A stretch of DNA of 64,000 nt from a bacterium BMS3Abin02 (GTDB lineage Bacteria; Actinomycetota; Acidimicrobiia; Spongiisociales; UBA4744), in the NCBI GenBank assembly GCA_002897675.1, contig BDSU01000045.1, forward strand, positions 186,991 through 250,990. Reading direction: 5' to 3'. Each line of letters starts with the position of its first letter. The stretch's first letter is position 1. The position numbers and the translations under genes are program-made. Below, in pieces: positions 63,550 through 64,000 of the stretch. Below the pieces are notes generated by a model that worked only from the letters and a program-made list of their open reading frames with translations, ran no database searches and was not told the DNA's origin.

Positions 63550-63873
63550 GTGGGCCTCTTGGGGGATCGGTGAGCCGGCAGGCTCGCGGGTCGGTCAGTC
63601 GAGTGAGTCGATCCGGGACCGTCAAGGGGCGTGCGTGAGATGAAGAGGTGTGTGCCGACGATGGTGCACCGGGCGGCGGGCGCCGGCTGGCATGAGAACG
63701 CGTGTCATCGCTTGGCGATGTCGTGGCGGTTTGTCGAAGTGAACGCTCGTCATCGATCCCTCCCTCACACGGATCCATCATCCTCGTACCGGCTAAGACG
63801 AAACTGAAGGAATGATGAGAATCACCTAAATCATCTCTGGTTTGAGTGAGACAACCTCGAGCCCCGTTTTTCC
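63550..63873. other. 324-bp intergenic region upstream of the NEW3 operon
   Basis: No credible gene lies here; minus frames are His/Arg-rich noise. It should hold the promoter of the NEW3 operon, with an AT-richer stretch at 63790-63840, but I see no clear hexamers. The region ends at the cut palindrome copy. Confidence 0.45.
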
Positions 63874-63882
63874 CGAACCCAG
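63874..63882. repeat. Truncated palindromic element copy F
   Basis: CGAACCCAG matches the left end of palindromes A-E and is then cut off. The expected GGCTC does not follow; instead the IS110-like element begins at 63883 with a short hairpin. Confidence 0.45.
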
Positions 63883-64000
63883 ACACCCCATGGGTGTATT
63901 TGTCAAGCTGCGATGGTGTCGATGGTGGGTTGTCGGTGTGCCCAGGCGGTGTCTTCGTTGTAGAGGGTTCGGTGTTTGAGGGCTCCGTGGAGGATTCCGA
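63883..64000 (-). mobile_element. Right end of an IS110-family insertion sequence (cut by window edge)
   Basis: The element's transposase runs off the window to the right, and its terminal part lies here. Twenty non-coding bases follow the stop codon, starting with a hairpin ACACCC-CAT-GGGTGT (63883-63897). The junction with chromosomal palindrome copy F is after base 63882. IS110 elements lack terminal inverted repeats, so the exact end is inferred from the break in the palindrome. Confidence 0.5.
63903..64000 (-). CDS. IS110-family transposase, C-terminal fragment
   Basis: The last 31 codons of a transposase read GILHGALKHRTLYNEDTAWA and end RQPTIDTIAA. From memory, this Gly-x-Leu-His-Gly-x-Leu-Lys plus TAW(A/G)HR pattern is the usual C-terminus of IS110-family transposases. 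The rest of the gene lies beyond base 64000. No frame other than this one is open at the edge. Confidence 0.6.
   Translation of the reverse strand, partial: GILHGALKHRTLYNEDTAWAHRQPTIDTIAA

Noticed and set aside
1..64000. tRNA, rRNA or CRISPR loci
   Set aside because: I looked through intergenic regions on both strands and saw no cloverleaf-like or repeat-spacer pattern; a covariance search would be needed to exclude small RNAs.

Overview
The window is high-GC, densely packed bacterial chromosome. Actinobacterial-style features include a BTAD/NTPase regulator, Ser/Thr-rich lipoproteins, frequent GTG starts and many 1-17 bp start/stop overlaps. My best guess is an Acidimicrobiia-like actinobacterium, but that is inference because no rRNA or tRNA is present. 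No prophage, CRISPR array or antibiotic cluster was seen. The only mobile DNA is the 3' tip of an IS110-like transposase at the right edge.

Layout. 0-5.7 kb: a principal-type sigma factor with a recognisable promoter, a UDP-glucuronate decarboxylase-like epimerase, a CBS-domain protein, a membrane protein, a deleted and frameshifted HerA-type ATPase, and a kynureninase-like PLP enzyme. 5.9-13.5 kb, minus strand: a complete glucosylglycerate uptake and phosphorolysis operon (glycerate 2-kinase, GH13 phosphorylase, binding protein, two permeases) ending in a GT4 glycosyltransferase. 13.5-17.4 kb: a possible small CxxC protein, a LOG-like protein and the TldD/TldE protease pair. 17.5-25.7 kb: histidine degradation genes hutH, hutU and hutI, all plus strand but separated. 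Between them lie a hemerythrin-like gene and a tightly coupled minus-strand operon of three small exported or membrane proteins, ApbE and a ferric-reductase-like membrane protein. 25.6-45.6 kb: mostly single housekeeping or catabolic genes (DMT transporter, glycerophosphodiesterase, MOSC, CoA-binding, FAD oxidoreductase with an atypical SDR, macrodomain, MMPL transporter, PPOX, squalene/phytoene synthase, alcohol dehydrogenase, TypA, MFS, NmrA/DUF2867, esterase, two-subunit aconitase X). 45.9-60.4 kb: a region rich in exported proteins, with several lipoproteins including a VWA Tat lipoprotein, a GH/discoidin lipoprotein and a giant lipoprotein coupled to a Thr-rich partner. It also encodes a 1068-aa BTAD regulator preceded by an unannotated 59-aa gene. 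60.5-63.5 kb: a NEW3-domain protein with an ABC ATPase and permease.

The most interesting non-coding signal is a family of palindromes with arms beginning AACCCAGGGCTC. There are five intact copies, four in convergent gene ends, and their inner stems vary in a compensatory way, so they may be two-way terminators. A sixth copy, at the right edge, is cut after CCCAG exactly where the IS110-like element begins. This suggests that the element targets the palindrome.
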